Part shown: positions 27,632-38,053 of the stretch, piece after piece
Position numbering within the stretch: the stretch's first letter is position 1
Layout of the letters: each line of letters opens with the position of its first letter
NCBI GenBank assembly: GCA_903899885.1
Contig: CAIULK010000191.1
Location: 1 to 59,117 of the forward strand
Length of the DNA stretch: 59,117 nt
Reading direction: 5' to 3'
From: an uncultured Rhodospirillaceae bacterium
GTDB lineage: Bacteria > Pseudomonadota > Alphaproteobacteria > Rhodospirillales > Magnetospirillaceae
Position numbers and translations under genes: made by a program
Notes under the pieces: generated by a model
The model's database searches: none
What the model saw: only the letters and a program-made list of their open reading frames with translations
What the model was told of the DNA's origin: nothing

Positions 27632-30247
27632 TCAATAAATCCCCTTGGTATTCAGATACTGCCCCAACGAGCGGTCTTCCTCGATGAAGTGGCGTTTCAT
27701 CCACTGACCTAGGAATTCGCTGAGATCGGCCCGCCCGCAGCGGCGGCCTTCCGAGAAATCGGCGCGCAGACGGTCCAGTTCCTTGATCAGACGGGCGTGG
27801 CTGCGCCGATGGGCGGTCGCGTGCGTATAACCGGCCCGGGTAAACAACGCCTCTTCGTCGCCGAAGTGATAGCGGGTGTATTCGGTCAAGGCGTCCAGCG
27901 CGGCCAGCAGCGCATCGGCATCCTCGACCACTTCGGTCGCCGCCGTCATCAGCTCGAACAGGCGGCGATGCTGGGTGTCGATCGCCAGCACATTGACCCG
28001 GTATTCGTCGCGCCAGCCCGAAACCAGATCGGCGGCGGCCCCCTTCGCCTCGCCCTCGACGAAGCCGCTCATCCGTTTGCCCCAGGCCTCGAACAAACGC
28101 CAGCGGATCGACGGCACGCCCGCCACCACGTCGGCGGGCACCACCATGATCTCGGTCGTTTCCAGGGTTTTCAGGCGGAACATGCTGGGGGTCCAGAACA
28201 CCGCCATTTCCTCGCCGAAGAAATCGCCGGGCCCCACCGTGTCGATGCGCCGCTCGCCGATGAAGCGGCCGATCCGGCCGCGCAGCACCACCGCCATCGA
28301 ATCGACCGGAATATCGACGACTTGGCCATGCGCCAAAATTTCCTGGCGGATTTCACGGGCGATCGCGGTCAGGGTTTTGGTCGAGACCACCTCGCCCAGC
28401 AGCCACGTGCGTTGCAGGAATTCGCGCCGCTCCTGCAAGCGCGAGATATCCTTGAGCAAATGATTGCGGGCGACGAATTCGCCGAACAGCGAGCGCGACA
28501 CTTCCAACGCCTTGACATAGCCCTGGGCGCGAAAGCTTTCGGTCGAGGGCGTGTCGAACAGCGCCGCCAGCTCGCCCACCACCGAGCCCACCGACAGCAC
28601 GCTCCGCACCCCGCCATCGGACGACAGTGCCTCGACCCCGCCCGACAGCAGGATCCACACGGCGCCGGGAACGTGGCGTTCCTCCAGCAGCACGGCGCCC
28701 GGCGCGAAGGTGACCATCGGATTGTTCAGCAGCACCCGGATCTGGTGGGGCGGCACGTCGGGAAACGTGCTGCCCAGCACCTCCAGCGCCGAGCGGCCGA
28801 TGAAATCGCCGTCCGACGGAATCAACACATCGACCTCGCCAAAGGCGGCGCCCTGGCCGACCTTTTTTTGCTCGTCGGTCAAGGCAAGGGCGGTGTGGGC
28901 CAAAATGATCTTGGCCGATGCATCCCCCTGGAAATCCGCCGCGTCGCCGTGAATCAGCCCGCCACCGATATCGAGTTTCTTGATGTCGGCGGGAATGCGG
29001 TAATCCTCGGCCACCTTTTGAAACAACGCGGGCGACAGGCCGGGGGCGTTGGCATCCTCGGTGATAAAGCCGCGCAGAACGTCGAGGCGGCAAATGTCGG
29101 CGTAATGCGCATAGGTGCGATAGCCGCCTGCCCACATCGCGCGGAACAAGAAAATCGTGGTCTCGACCGGATGCGGCGAGAAGATCGGGCGCACCTCCAG
29201 CCCATCGACATCGTTCCACTGGTCCTGAATCAGATATTTGACGTCGAAGTAATCGGCGAAGGCCTGCGGATGAATGCCGGCCAGCGCCGCCATCTTGCGC
29301 GAGACCGCCGCGCAGACCATCGGCGTCGCGTAATATTTGATGCGGTGATCCGAGCGGATCAGCGTGGTCAAACCCGCGAAGTGATCGTCGTGCGAGTGGG
29401 TGTGGAAAATCCCCTCGATCTCGTTGACGCCGATGCCCAGCGCGGTCAACGTATTCAAAATGTTGGGACCGGCGTCGATCAGATAGATCCGCCCTTGGAA
29501 CATCAGGACCGAGCCCATGCTGGGGCGGTTGATATCCCAGCCGTCGCCCTCGCCCGAATGCAGGACCGCGAAGTATTCACGCGGGATATAAAAATAATCC
29601 AGGGAATACGGACTTTGATAGGTTTCGAACGGCTTCAGATTAAGATCGACCTCTTCACGCGCGTCGCCCAGCGCGAACTCGAAGACGTTGAGTCGCACGC
29701 GCCGCACCTCCAGCGCGCCCCGCACCGTCGTCCAACCGCTTTCAATGATCGCCGTATCGAGAAGTTCCGATGGATCGCGCACCGCGCCAAACGCGAAGCG
29801 CCGTTTCAGGCGCATCATGTCGTGCGCCTCGGCCGACGGCACCCCGGCCTCCAGCAATTCCTCCTCGCTGATCAAACCATAGTTGCCGCGATGGATATAT
29901 TGCATCTGGGCGGTCACTTCGGCACGCGACCCCAGCAGCAGCGGCTTGGCGCCGGTATTGCCGGGATGGCCCGGCAGCAACATGCCCTGACGGTACAGCA
30001 TCTGAAGAACCGGGAATTCCGCCAAGTTCGAGAAGGCGCCGTTCTGCACCATCACATCGGACAGCAAGATGGCGTTGGGACCGGTCTCGAAAAGAACGCC
30101 CCCTTCGCCGCGCGGCCCGATCAAGCCGCCTTTCATCAGATGCTTGACGGAATCGGCCGGGCAACCGCACAAAATCCGTGAGCCAACCGAAGGGGCTTCG
30201 ATCCAGAACACGCCGGTCGATACCTCGATTTTGCGTAAATCCGACAT
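27632..30247 (-). CDS. Multidomain sensor: metallo-beta-lactamase fold + two cNMP-binding domains + C-terminal hemerythrin
   Basis: An 871-residue soluble protein. The N-terminus resembles a conserved start (SRILCGCPADSVKHLMKGGL). An MBL-fold domain follows (about 240-480) with the metal motif FHTHSHDDHFAG near residue 282. Two cyclic-nucleotide-binding-like barrels come next (about 500-590, with SVGSVVGELAALFD; about 630-705, with VGPGDFFGEEMAVFW). The C-terminal hemerythrin has IDTQHRRLFELM, HFGDEEALF, HRRSHARLI and WMKRHFIEEDRSL. The function is probably redox, oxygen or nucleotide sensing, but the reaction is unknown. I chose ATG 30247 (after GGACAGGTG); a frame to 30337 would leave only 14 bases to the divergent chaN-like gene. 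Confidence 0.9.
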   Translation of the reverse strand: MSDLRKIEVSTGVFWIEAPSVGSRILCGCPADSVKHLMKGGLIGPRGEGGVLFETGPNAILLSDVMVQNGAFSNLAEFPVLQMLYRQGMLLPGHPGNTGAKPLLLGSRAEVTAQMQYIHRGNYGLISEEELLEAGVPSAEAHDMMRLKRRFAFGAVRDPSELLDTAIIESGWTTVRGALEVRRVRLNVFEFALGDAREEVDLNLKPFETYQSPYSLDYFYIPREYFAVLHSGEGDGWDINRPSMGSVLMFQGRIYLIDAGPNILNTLTALGIGVNEIEGIFHTHSHDDHFAGLTTLIRSDHRIKYYATPMVCAAVSRKMAALAGIHPQAFADYFDVKYLIQDQWNDVDGLEVRPIFSPHPVETTIFLFRAMWAGGYRTYAHYADICRLDVLRGFITEDANAPGLSPALFQKVAEDYRIPADIKKLDIGGGLIHGDAADFQGDASAKIILAHTALALTDEQKKVGQGAAFGEVDVLIPSDGDFIGRSALEVLGSTFPDVPPHQIRVLLNNPMVTFAPGAVLLEERHVPGAVWILLSGGVEALSSDGGVRSVLSVGSVVGELAALFDTPSTESFRAQGYVKALEVSRSLFGEFVARNHLLKDISRLQERREFLQRTWLLGEVVSTKTLTAIAREIRQEILAHGQVVDIPVDSMAVVLRGRIGRFIGERRIDTVGPGDFFGEEMAVFWTPSMFRLKTLETTEIMVVPADVVAGVPSIRWRLFEAWGKRMSGFVEGEAKGAAADLVSGWRDEYRVNVLAIDTQHRRLFELMTAATEVVEDADALLAALDALTEYTRYHFGDEEALFTRAGYTHATAHRRSHARLIKELDRLRADFSEGRRCGRADLSEFLGQWMKRHFIEEDRSLGQYLNTKGIY

Positions 30248-30351
30248 CACCTGTCCAAATCGCCCATCCGGTAAAGTTGAAATGGTAAAGCCATACTTCG
30301 AAAGTATCAACTGTCCGATGCGACCAATTTTAGCCATAAGGACTTCACCCT

Positions 30352-31224
30352 ATGCGCACGAGAAACCTTTGGGCCGCCGCTACCCTGTCCGTGCTGTTGA
30401 TGGCCGCCTGCACTGATTTAGAGAGTCCGCTGGCCGGGCGGATATGGTCGCCGCCGCAAGACCGTTGGCTGGGCGAGGCCGAGCTGACCGCCAAGATGTT
30501 GGCGGCGGACGCCGTTTTGATCGGCGAAACCCACGACAACCCCACGCACCACCACCGCGAGGCGGACCTTGTTTTTCGCCTTGCGCAAAACCAGCGCCAT
30601 CCGCTGGTGGTGTTCGAGATGATCGACGCGGCGCGCCAGCCCCAACTCGACCAATGGCTTCGCGATCACCCCGGCGACGCCGCCGGATTGGGCGAGGTCC
30701 TCGACTGGCGCCACTCGGGATGGCCGGATTGGCCGCTTTATCAGCCGATTATCACCGCCGCGCTGACGGCGGGCGCCCCTCTGGCCGGAGCTGGCGTGAC
30801 CCGTGACGAAGCGCGGCGGATTATCTCCGATCCCACCCCCGACGCGGGCGGTCCGCCCACCTCATCGGAACTGGACGACATCCAGGAAAGTCATTGCGGC
30901 CTGCTGCCCGCGGCGATGGCGCCGGGCATGGTGCGGGTTCAACGCGCCCGCGACCGCGCGATGGCGGAAAAGATCGCCCTCGGGCTTAAGGCCCAAGGAT
31001 CGGCGGTGCTGATCGCCGGATCGGGCCATGTCCGCACCGACCGGGGCGTGCCGCTCTATCTGCCGCCGGGCACGAAAGCCCTGTCGATCGGCCTGCGCGA
31101 GGTTGATCCCAGCCGCCCCGATCCCCGCCAATATCAAGACGAACCGTTCGATGTGATTATTTTCACCGAAAGAACCGAACGGCCCGACCCCTGCGAGAGT
31201 CTGCGGCCAAGGACGCGGTCATAA
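30352..31224 (+). CDS. ChaN family lipoprotein
   Basis: A 290-residue envelope lipoprotein: signal peptide MRTRNLWAAATLSVLLMAAC with the lipobox MAAC. The ChaN/Tiki-fold signature is VLIGETHDNPTHHHREADLV, followed by VVFEMIDAARQPQLDQW and the C-terminal LIAGSGHVRTDRGVPLYL. Characterised relatives bind haem and take part in iron acquisition. AAGGA lies upstream of the ATG. It is divergent from the MBL-cNMP-hemerythrin gene and convergent with the next gene (6-base overlap). Confidence 0.9.
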   Translation: MRTRNLWAAATLSVLLMAACTDLESPLAGRIWSPPQDRWLGEAELTAKMLAADAVLIGETHDNPTHHHREADLVFRLAQNQRHPLVVFEMIDAARQPQLDQWLRDHPGDAAGLGEVLDWRHSGWPDWPLYQPIITAALTAGAPLAGAGVTRDEARRIISDPTPDAGGPPTSSELDDIQESHCGLLPAAMAPGMVRVQRARDRAMAEKIALGLKAQGSAVLIAGSGHVRTDRGVPLYLPPGTKALSIGLREVDPSRPDPRQYQDEPFDVIIFTERTERPDPCESLRPRTRS

Positions 31225-32355
31225 CCCCTTTTCGAAGGCGGCCGGGGCGCGCAGATAGGCGCCGAACACGTCGGGCAGGCGGCGGCGCAAATCCTCCAGC
31301 GGTTCGGCCGGATCCAGCTTATAGGCGGCGGCCTTCTCGCAGAAAATCTTGATCAATTTCTTGTTGCCGTCGGGGCCGAAAATCTCGACGAATTTTTCCT
31401 CGCCCAACCGTTCCAGCGCCACATTCAGGAAGATCGGAATGTGATGGAACGGCAGGTGTTGCAAGATCCGCTCGATGGTTTCGCCGCCGATCAGGTGCAA
31501 CTGCTCCGCCATCTGCTCCAGATCCTTGGCGTTCTTGTCTTCCATCGCCTCCAGGCGATCGCAGTCGATGCACATCTGCCAGAACTTCTCGCCCATCTTC
31601 TCGTAGACGGCGCCGTGCAGGAATTCGTAGCGTTCCTTGCCCAGGAAGGCCACCCCCTTGGCCGCCAAGGGCTGGGTGTCGAGCATTTCGCGCATCATGG
31701 TGTCGGACAAGATCTTGCGCGCCTGTTCCATGTTGTGGCGCCCGATATCGGCCAACTGGGCGATCGCTTCCGGGTTGTGCAGCGCGGTGCAGCCCGCCCC
31801 CAGCTCGACCAGCAGTTTGACCGGCAATTCGGCGAAGTGGGGAATCAGAGGCACTTGCCAATCGAAGCTCAGATGATCGTTGATCGCCGCATAGAATTTC
31901 TGGGCGTGGCCGACCGTCGGTTTCGGCAGCTCGGCGTCGCCCCATTTGCCATGCACCAGATCGGCGAGGCGCGTCAGCAGCGATTTGACCTCCGGCTTGA
32001 GGACCGGCGCTTGCTGGTCGGCGGCGTTATCGCTCCAGCGTTGGTCGGCATAGGCCTTACAGCCCGACCGCACCACCATGCCGATGATCTGGTTGATCGA
32101 GCGGTCACAGCGCAAGGGAGCATCGTCGTCGGTAACCGGACTGTCGGCCTCATCGACCAGAAGATCTTGGAATTCCTCGCGCTTCTCCTTGAACAGCATC
32201 AAGCAGCCGTACAGCAGATCCGGGCTTTGCATCACGGTTGAATAGGGGGTCTCGTACTGCCCCAAGGCCGGAATCAGCGCAACCAATCGCTCGATCACCG
32301 GCCCCTTGATGGTCCGGATGATCTGCTTGCGGCCGTCCGCTTCGCTTGTCGCCAT
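31219..32355 (-). CDS. Conserved-looking hypothetical protein, 378 aa
   Basis: A soluble, helix-rich acidic protein without signal peptide, membrane segment or recognised catalytic motif. It contains PVIERLVALIPALGQYETPY near the N-terminus and a cysteine pair MCIDCDR near residue 260. ATG 32355 (preceded by GAGGGAT) is favoured over TTG 32364. It starts 16 bases after the DUF2336 gene stop on the same strand, so the two are probably one operon. I do not recognise the family. Confidence 0.75.
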   Translation of the reverse strand: MATSEADGRKQIIRTIKGPVIERLVALIPALGQYETPYSTVMQSPDLLYGCLMLFKEKREEFQDLLVDEADSPVTDDDAPLRCDRSINQIIGMVVRSGCKAYADQRWSDNAADQQAPVLKPEVKSLLTRLADLVHGKWGDAELPKPTVGHAQKFYAAINDHLSFDWQVPLIPHFAELPVKLLVELGAGCTALHNPEAIAQLADIGRHNMEQARKILSDTMMREMLDTQPLAAKGVAFLGKERYEFLHGAVYEKMGEKFWQMCIDCDRLEAMEDKNAKDLEQMAEQLHLIGGETIERILQHLPFHHIPIFLNVALERLGEEKFVEIFGPDGNKKLIKIFCEKAAAYKLDPAEPLEDLRRRLPDVFGAYLRAPAAFEKGL

Positions 32356-32371
32356 ATCCCTCAAGCCCCGC

Positions 32372-33487
32372 CTAATGGGTGTCCGGTACCGCCGGAAGGT
32401 GCGACATCCGGGCCAGCAGATATTCCAGATCGTCGTTCTCGAAGCGCACGCCGAGATCGCCGTATTGGGTCAAGATGCGCTCGATCATCTTGCGCGAGAA
32501 ACGCTCGCGGTCGTTCGGGCCGCCGTCATAGGCAAGATCGTGCGACACATCGACGGCGGCGCGCATCGCCGTGAAATAGCCGGCGGGCAGACGCGCCTTG
32601 GCGAACAGCGCCTCGAAACCGCGCGGGCCGCGGTCGTGAATCAGCGCCCGGGTGTTTTCCAGGCTTTGACCGGCCAGACGGGCCAGCGCGGTTTCGAAGA
32701 AGGTCAAATCGCCGATGCACACGGCGCGCAGAATGATCGACGGTGTCAAACGGCCATTGCGCAACAGGTGATCGACCAGCCGCACCACGTCGGTGACCGA
32801 TTCGGTCAGCCCCAGCACCGCCATCTCGCGGGCATGCACCAAAAGCGCCGCCGCCAGTTCCGGCGACAGATCGGTGCGGCCAGACAGGTGCTTGCGGATA
32901 TTCTCCGACACCCGCTCCATCAGCCGCTCGGCGACGGTTACCGGCAGATTGCGGCGGTCGGACAAGGGCTTGCCCACCACGTCGGACTTGCCGAATTCCT
33001 CGACCACCCGGGTCAAGGTGGCTTCCGAGATCTCGGCGCCCGGATTGGCGACCAGGGCCGCGACCACGGTTTCGTTATGGGTATCGGCCAGAACGTCGGC
33101 GACACCGGCCGACACATGGGCGCGCTTGGCGACCGCTTCTTGCTTGGCCGGGCCTTGGCTGCGGACGATCTCGATCAGATCCTCGTCGGACAGAACGTCC
33201 GAATATTGCAGCATCGGCAGCGACACCGCCTCGACATCGCGGGCCAGGGCCAGCGCCACGTCGTGCGGGATCATCCGGTTTTCTTTAAGCTGACGCGACA
33301 GCGCCTGGCGGACCCGCACCTCGGCGTCCTTCACCATCAGGCGAAAGATATCCTCGGCCATCCGGCGTTCGGACTCGCTCAAGGCCGGATGTTGGCCCGC
33401 GATCTTTTCCGCGACCTCGGCCCGCGTCTGGGCGCTGGGATCGGCCAAAAGCCGCGCGACGTCTTCCTCGTTCAACGTATCGGCCAC
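32372..33487 (-). CDS. DUF2336 domain-containing protein
   Basis: A 371-residue cytoplasmic protein built of helical repeats of a HEAT-like kind. It includes QHPALSESERRMAEDIFRLM and two repeating units around VLSDEDLIEIVRSQGPAKQ and LSPELAAALLVHAREMAVL. DUF2336 is an alphaproteobacterial family of unknown function. It is the first gene of a likely two-gene operon with the preceding entry. Confidence 0.85.
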   Translation of the reverse strand: MADTLNEEDVARLLADPSAQTRAEVAEKIAGQHPALSESERRMAEDIFRLMVKDAEVRVRQALSRQLKENRMIPHDVALALARDVEAVSLPMLQYSDVLSDEDLIEIVRSQGPAKQEAVAKRAHVSAGVADVLADTHNETVVAALVANPGAEISEATLTRVVEEFGKSDVVGKPLSDRRNLPVTVAERLMERVSENIRKHLSGRTDLSPELAAALLVHAREMAVLGLTESVTDVVRLVDHLLRNGRLTPSIILRAVCIGDLTFFETALARLAGQSLENTRALIHDRGPRGFEALFAKARLPAGYFTAMRAAVDVSHDLAYDGGPNDRERFSRKMIERILTQYGDLGVRFENDDLEYLLARMSHLPAVPDTH

Positions 33488-33524
33488 GGCGCCCCTCGCA
33501 TTGCTCGACTGTGTTCGAAGCGAA

Positions 33525-34238
33525 CTATACTACCCCACCCAAGGCATCGTAAAGCCACCCCGCCAGCATCGCCCGCCCCGCTTTTTCCAAGGAGGGCGCA
33601 TGCCGCGCGGTTTGCGCACGCAAATCGGGTACCGAAACGCCGGTCGTCGCCGAAATCTCGGCGGCATGGCCGATGAACCAGCGTTCTAGACCGGCGGCCG
33701 TCACCTCGGGGTGGAATTGCAGCCCCAAACCGTGCTTGCCCACCGAAAACGCCTGATGCGGGGTGATCGCGGTCGAGGCCAGCAGCACCGCCCCCGCCGG
33801 AAGCTCGAAGGTGTCGCCGTGCCAATGCAGCACCGGCACGCCGTTCAAGGCGTTCAAGGGCGAAGCGGCGCCCGCGCTGGTCAGGGTCACGGGCGACCAG
33901 CCGATTTCCTTGCCCGCCGGATTGGGATGAACCCGTCCGCCCAGGGCGCGCGCCATCAATTGGGCGCCCAGGCAAAAGCCGATCACCGGCCGTCCGGCGG
34001 CAAGACGTTGTTCCAACAGGCGGATTTCATCGGCAAGAAAGGGATAAAGATCGTCTTCGTAGGCGCCGATCGGACCGCCCAGGATCGCCAGCAGATCGGC
34101 GGCCAAGGGATCGATCGCCGACAGGTCATCGACCCCGGCTTCCAGATAACGGACCTCCACCCCTTGTTCGGCCAAAATACCGGCAAGGGTACCCAGATCC
34201 TCGAAGGCGACGTGACGGATGGCGATACAGACGGTCAT
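33525..34238 (-). CDS. Class I glutamine amidotransferase (GMP-synthase-like)
   Basis: A 237-residue single-domain amidotransferase that releases ammonia from glutamine or acts on gamma-glutamyl compounds. The catalytic cysteine is C89 in VIGFCLGAQ, with H176 and E178 in LQFHPEV; the oxyanion strand is LAILGGPIGAYED. No synthase domain is fused. The length matches stand-alone GATases (YfeJ/GuaA-like). The acceptor substrate is unknown. Confidence 0.9.
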   Translation of the reverse strand: MTVCIAIRHVAFEDLGTLAGILAEQGVEVRYLEAGVDDLSAIDPLAADLLAILGGPIGAYEDDLYPFLADEIRLLEQRLAAGRPVIGFCLGAQLMARALGGRVHPNPAGKEIGWSPVTLTSAGAASPLNALNGVPVLHWHGDTFELPAGAVLLASTAITPHQAFSVGKHGLGLQFHPEVTAAGLERWFIGHAAEISATTGVSVPDLRAQTARHAPSLEKAGRAMLAGWLYDALGGVV

Positions 34239-34269
34239 GCGGCGATGGTAGCCGCGTCACCGGTTGCCG

Positions 34270-35508
34270 TCACGGCTTTTTCGCCGGTTTGGCCTTGGGA
34301 TCGGCCAGCGGAAGTTCCCAGCGCATCGGGCAGGCCGGGGCCATGCGGTCGCGCCAATCCTTATAGGCAATGCCGCGCATTTCGTTGACCAGCCGCCCCC
34401 GCTGGTCGTGCGTCACCTTGCGCAGATAATAGGTTTGAATCGGGAAATGGTTGGTGTTGAAGCGGAACGCGCCGCGCAGCGAGGCGAACTCGGCGCGGCG
34501 CAGGCCCCAGCGCACCGCCTCGCCATCGTTGGTGCGGCCCTTGGTGGTCTTCAGGGCGGCGTCCAGCGCCATCGCGGCGTCGAAGCCGGTGACCGCCCAG
34601 CCGGTGGCCGGCCGACCGTACTCGACCTCGAACTCGCCGACGAAACGTTTGTTGACCGGGCTGTCCAGGTCCGCCGACCACGGGGCAACGGTGGCGACGT
34701 CCAAGGCCGCGTCGCCCATCGCGGGCAGCGCCATCCGCTCGAACGCCGTCCAAAGGCCATAGAGCGGGTAGTCGGCTTTCATCTGCGCCGCGTCCCAGGC
34801 GCGCACGAAGGCGCCGCCAGTCCCGCCGGTCAGCACGGAAAAGAGGGCGTCGGGCTTGGCACCCTGGATCGCCGTCATCTCCGCGTCGAACAGCGGATAG
34901 CCGTGACGGTGCTTCAGCACCAAAACCACCTCGCCGGGAAAGGCCCGCTTGAAGGCGGCCACCGCCTCGTCGGTCACCACGCTGTCGGGACCGATCACCG
35001 CCACCCGGCGCACATGATCGGCGGTCATTTGCGTGGCGGTCGCCTCGAACACGCCTTCGGCCTGCCCGCCCAGATCAAACAAGGCGGCCGAGCAATTGCC
35101 GCCCGAAAATCCGACGGACGCCGGTTGGGTGTTCAGAACGAACACGCGCGCCGCCGTCAAGGCCGGCATCACGGTCGCCAGCGAGGCGGGAACCAAACTG
35201 GTCACCACCACGTCGAGGCGGTCTTGCTCCTGCAAATCGCGCCAAGCCGCCAACACCCCGTCGGGCGACCCCTTGTCGTCGGCCACCGTCACCCGGATTT
35301 CCTGGTTGGAAAAGCGCCCGCCCAATTGCTTGAGCGCCAGATTGAATCCGTCGGCCACGTCCTGCCCCGCGATGCCCTGCGGGCCGCTCAACGTTGCCAG
35401 AATGCCGACCTCGACCGCCTGATCCGACGACCCCGCCGCCCGCGCGACGGCGGGCAAGGCCAATCCTGCCAACAGAACCAACAGCAACGGGCGAAGGGCG
35501 CGCATCAT
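34270..35508 (-). CDS. Periplasmic branched-chain amino-acid-type substrate-binding protein, orphan
   Basis: A 412-residue type I periplasmic binding protein (LivJ-like). A signal peptide (MMRALRPLLLVLLAGLALPA) is followed by VEVGILATLSGPQGIAGQDV, the usual first strand, and by GYPLFDAEMTAIQGAKPDAL in the second lobe. The C-terminus is lysine- and proline-rich (DPKAKPAKKP). No transporter subunits are adjacent, so it may serve a remote ABC system or a sensor. It lies 7 bases downstream of tex on the same strand. Confidence 0.9.
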   Translation of the reverse strand: MMRALRPLLLVLLAGLALPAVARAAGSSDQAVEVGILATLSGPQGIAGQDVADGFNLALKQLGGRFSNQEIRVTVADDKGSPDGVLAAWRDLQEQDRLDVVVTSLVPASLATVMPALTAARVFVLNTQPASVGFSGGNCSAALFDLGGQAEGVFEATATQMTADHVRRVAVIGPDSVVTDEAVAAFKRAFPGEVVLVLKHRHGYPLFDAEMTAIQGAKPDALFSVLTGGTGGAFVRAWDAAQMKADYPLYGLWTAFERMALPAMGDAALDVATVAPWSADLDSPVNKRFVGEFEVEYGRPATGWAVTGFDAAMALDAALKTTKGRTNDGEAVRWGLRRAEFASLRGAFRFNTNHFPIQTYYLRKVTHDQRGRLVNEMRGIAYKDWRDRMAPACPMRWELPLADPKAKPAKKP

Positions 35509-35515
35509 CGGGGTC

Positions 35516-37801
35516 CTAGCGTTTCTTGGCGCGTGAAAACGCCTCGGCCAAGGCGTTACCGGCGAAGGCGGGCTCGGCCTTGCGCTGTTGTGGCCGCGGC
35601 GCGTCGGATTTACGGGGAGCGGGCGCCGCCGCCTCCTTCTTGACCGGGGTGTCGCCCATCCGCATGGTCAGCGCGATCCGCTTGCGGGGGACATCGACTT
35701 CCAGCACCTTGACACGCACCACGTCGCCCGGCTTGACCACCTCGTGCGGGTCCTTGACGAACTTGTCGGCCAGCGCCGAAACATGGACCAAGCCGTCCTG
35801 ATGCACGCCGATATCGACGAAGGCGCCGAAATTGGTGACGTTGGTCACCGTGCCCTCCAGCGTCATGCCGGGCTTCAGGTCGGCCAGGGTTTCGATGCCG
35901 TCTTGGAAGGTGGCGGTCTTGAATTCCGGGCGGGGATCGCGGCCGGGTTTTTCCAGTTCCTTCAAGATGTCGCGGATGGTCGGCTCGCCGAACCGCTCGT
36001 CGGCGAATTGGCCGGGGTCCAGACTGCGCAAGAATCGCCCGTCGCCGATCAGCGAATCGACGCCACGCCCCACCGCGCCCGCGATCTTGGCCACCACCGG
36101 ATAGGCTTCCGGGTGCACGGCCGAGGCATCCAACGGATTATCGCCGTTTTGAACCCGCAAGAATCCCGCCGCCTGTTCGAAGGCCTTTGGCCCCAGCCGG
36201 TCCACCTGTTTCAGCGCGTCGCGGGTGCGGAACGGCCCGTGGGCATCGCGGAAGGCCACGATGTTGCGCGCCTGCGCCGCCGACAGCCCGGCGACCCGCG
36301 ACAACAGCGGCGCCGAGGCGGTATTGACCTCGACCCCCACCGCGTTGACGCAATCCTCGACCACGCCGTCGAGGGCGCGGCCCAATTTCGGTTGATCGAC
36401 ATCGTGCTGATACTGGCCGACGCCGATCGCCTTGGGGTCGATCTTGACCAGTTCGGCCAACGGGTCTTGCAAGCGCCGTGCGATCGACACCGCGCCCCGC
36501 AACGACACATCGACATCGGGAAATTCCAGCGCCGCCGTTTCGGACGCGGAATAGACCGAGGCCCCGGCCTCGCTGACCACCACCTTGGTCAACCCCAAGG
36601 CGGCGTTGCGGCGGATCAATTCGGCGGCCAGCCGGTCGGTTTCGCGGCTGGCGGTGCCGTTGCCGATGGCGATCAGCTCGGTCTTGTGCTTGCGGACCAG
36701 TTTGCCCAGCACATCGAGCGCGCCTTCGATATCGTTGCGCGGCTGGAACGGATACACCGTGGCGGTTTCCACCAGCTTACCGGTGCCATCGACCACCGCC
36801 ACCTTGACGCCGGTACGGATGCCGGGATCAAGCCCCAGAACCGTCCGCATCCCCGCCGGGGCTTGCAGCAGCAGCGCGTTGAGGTTCCGGGCGAAGACGC
36901 GGATCGCCTCGTCCTCGGCCGCCTCGCGCAGGCGGTTTTCCAGATCCAACTCCAAATGCAGGCGAATCTTGACCCGCCACGACCAGCGGACCGTTTCGGT
37001 CAACCAACGATCGGCCGCGCGGCCCAAATCCGCGACCCCGAAGCGCCGGGCGATCTTGGCTTCCGGCAGCCCGGCCTCGTTTTCCGTCTCCTCGAACGCC
37101 AGGGTCAGCACCCCTTCGTTGCGGCCGCGCAGCAGCGCCAGGGCGCGGTGCGACGGGATGGCGCGCACGGCTTCGCGCGCGTCGAAATAGTCGCGGAACT
37201 TGGCGCCCTCGACCTCCTTGCCCTCGACCAGTTTCGAGGCCAGGAACGCGCTCTGCCACAAATGCTCGCGCAGGTCACCCAGAAGGGTGGCGTCCTCGGC
37301 GAAGCGTTCCATCAGGATCTGGCGCGCCCCGTCCAGCGCCGCCTTGACGTCGGCAACGCCCTTTTCGGCATCGACATAGGCGGCGGCGGTTGCGTCGGGG
37401 TCCAAGGCGGGATCGGCAAGCAACGCGTCGGCCAAGGGCTCCAACCCCGCCTCGCGGGCGATCATCGCCTTGGTGCGGCGTTTCGGGCGGTAGGGAAGAT
37501 ACAGATCCTCCAGCGCCGATTTGGTGTCGGCGGCCTTGATCTGGGCTTCCAGACCGGCGTCGAGCTTGCCCTGCTCGGCGATCGAGGCCAGCACGGCGGC
37601 GCGGCGGCTTTCCAGCTCGCGCAAGTAAATCAGGCGTTCTTCCAGACGGCGAAGCTGGGTGTCGTCCAGCCCCTCGGTCGCTTCCTTGCGGTAGCGGGCG
37701 ATGAAGGGAACGGTGGCGCCGTCATCCAACAGCGCGACGGCGGCGGCGACCTGGGCGTCACGGACGCCGAGTTCGGAGGCGATACGGGAAGGTATGTTCA
37801 T
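35516..37801 (-). CDS. tex: Tex: RNA-binding transcription accessory protein
   Basis: A 761-residue Spt6-like protein with nucleic-acid-binding domains. The N-terminal part is [20 protein letters not shown]. The YqgF-like domain has [17 protein letters not shown], the helix-hairpin-helix region lies around [20 protein letters not shown], and the S1 domain near the C-terminus has [20 protein letters not shown]. The tail is basic. The ATG at 37801 matches the family N-terminus [13 protein letters not shown]; a longer frame to 37903 is not supported. Confidence 0.96.
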   Translation of the reverse strand: MNIPSRIASELGVRDAQVAAAVALLDDGATVPFIARYRKEATEGLDDTQLRRLEERLIYLRELESRRAAVLASIAEQGKLDAGLEAQIKAADTKSALEDLYLPYRPKRRTKAMIAREAGLEPLADALLADPALDPDATAAAYVDAEKGVADVKAALDGARQILMERFAEDATLLGDLREHLWQSAFLASKLVEGKEVEGAKFRDYFDAREAVRAIPSHRALALLRGRNEGVLTLAFEETENEAGLPEAKIARRFGVADLGRAADRWLTETVRWSWRVKIRLHLELDLENRLREAAEDEAIRVFARNLNALLLQAPAGMRTVLGLDPGIRTGVKVAVVDGTGKLVETATVYPFQPRNDIEGALDVLGKLVRKHKTELIAIGNGTASRETDRLAAELIRRNAALGLTKVVVSEAGASVYSASETAALEFPDVDVSLRGAVSIARRLQDPLAELVKIDPKAIGVGQYQHDVDQPKLGRALDGVVEDCVNAVGVEVNTASAPLLSRVAGLSAAQARNIVAFRDAHGPFRTRDALKQVDRLGPKAFEQAAGFLRVQNGDNPLDASAVHPEAYPVVAKIAGAVGRGVDSLIGDGRFLRSLDPGQFADERFGEPTIRDILKELEKPGRDPRPEFKTATFQDGIETLADLKPGMTLEGTVTNVTNFGAFVDIGVHQDGLVHVSALADKFVKDPHEVVKPGDVVRVKVLEVDVPRKRIALTMRMGDTPVKKEAAAPAPRKSDAPRPQQRKAEPAFAGNALAEAFSRAKKR

Positions 37802-38053
37802 GGCGCGGAGAATCGGGAAGCAGGGGGGAAGAGTCAACCGTCTCGGTTCGTCGGCTTGAAACTGGCCGCTGACCACCATCCGCGAGAAGGTGGTAAGGAT
37901 CATGCCGCGATAGCTGCCTCCATCACGCCGTTCCGCCTTCCGGCTGAACCGGAATTCGGCTATCCTGGCGTCAGTTAGGGGTGGATAGGCTGCCCAAATG
38001 AGAAATATCGGTTAATTAGTCCTGCCTTTCGTGAAATTCTCAAAGCTCAGCCG

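Noticed and set aside
27797-30181. A 794-codon plus-strand frame opposite the MBL-cNMP-hemerythrin gene
   Set aside because: The translation is rich in Q, R, H and G without motifs, whereas the minus strand shows clear domain signatures along its whole length.
35588-37978. A 796-codon plus-strand frame opposite tex
   Set aside because: Antisense shadow; Tex motifs on the minus strand explain the open frame.
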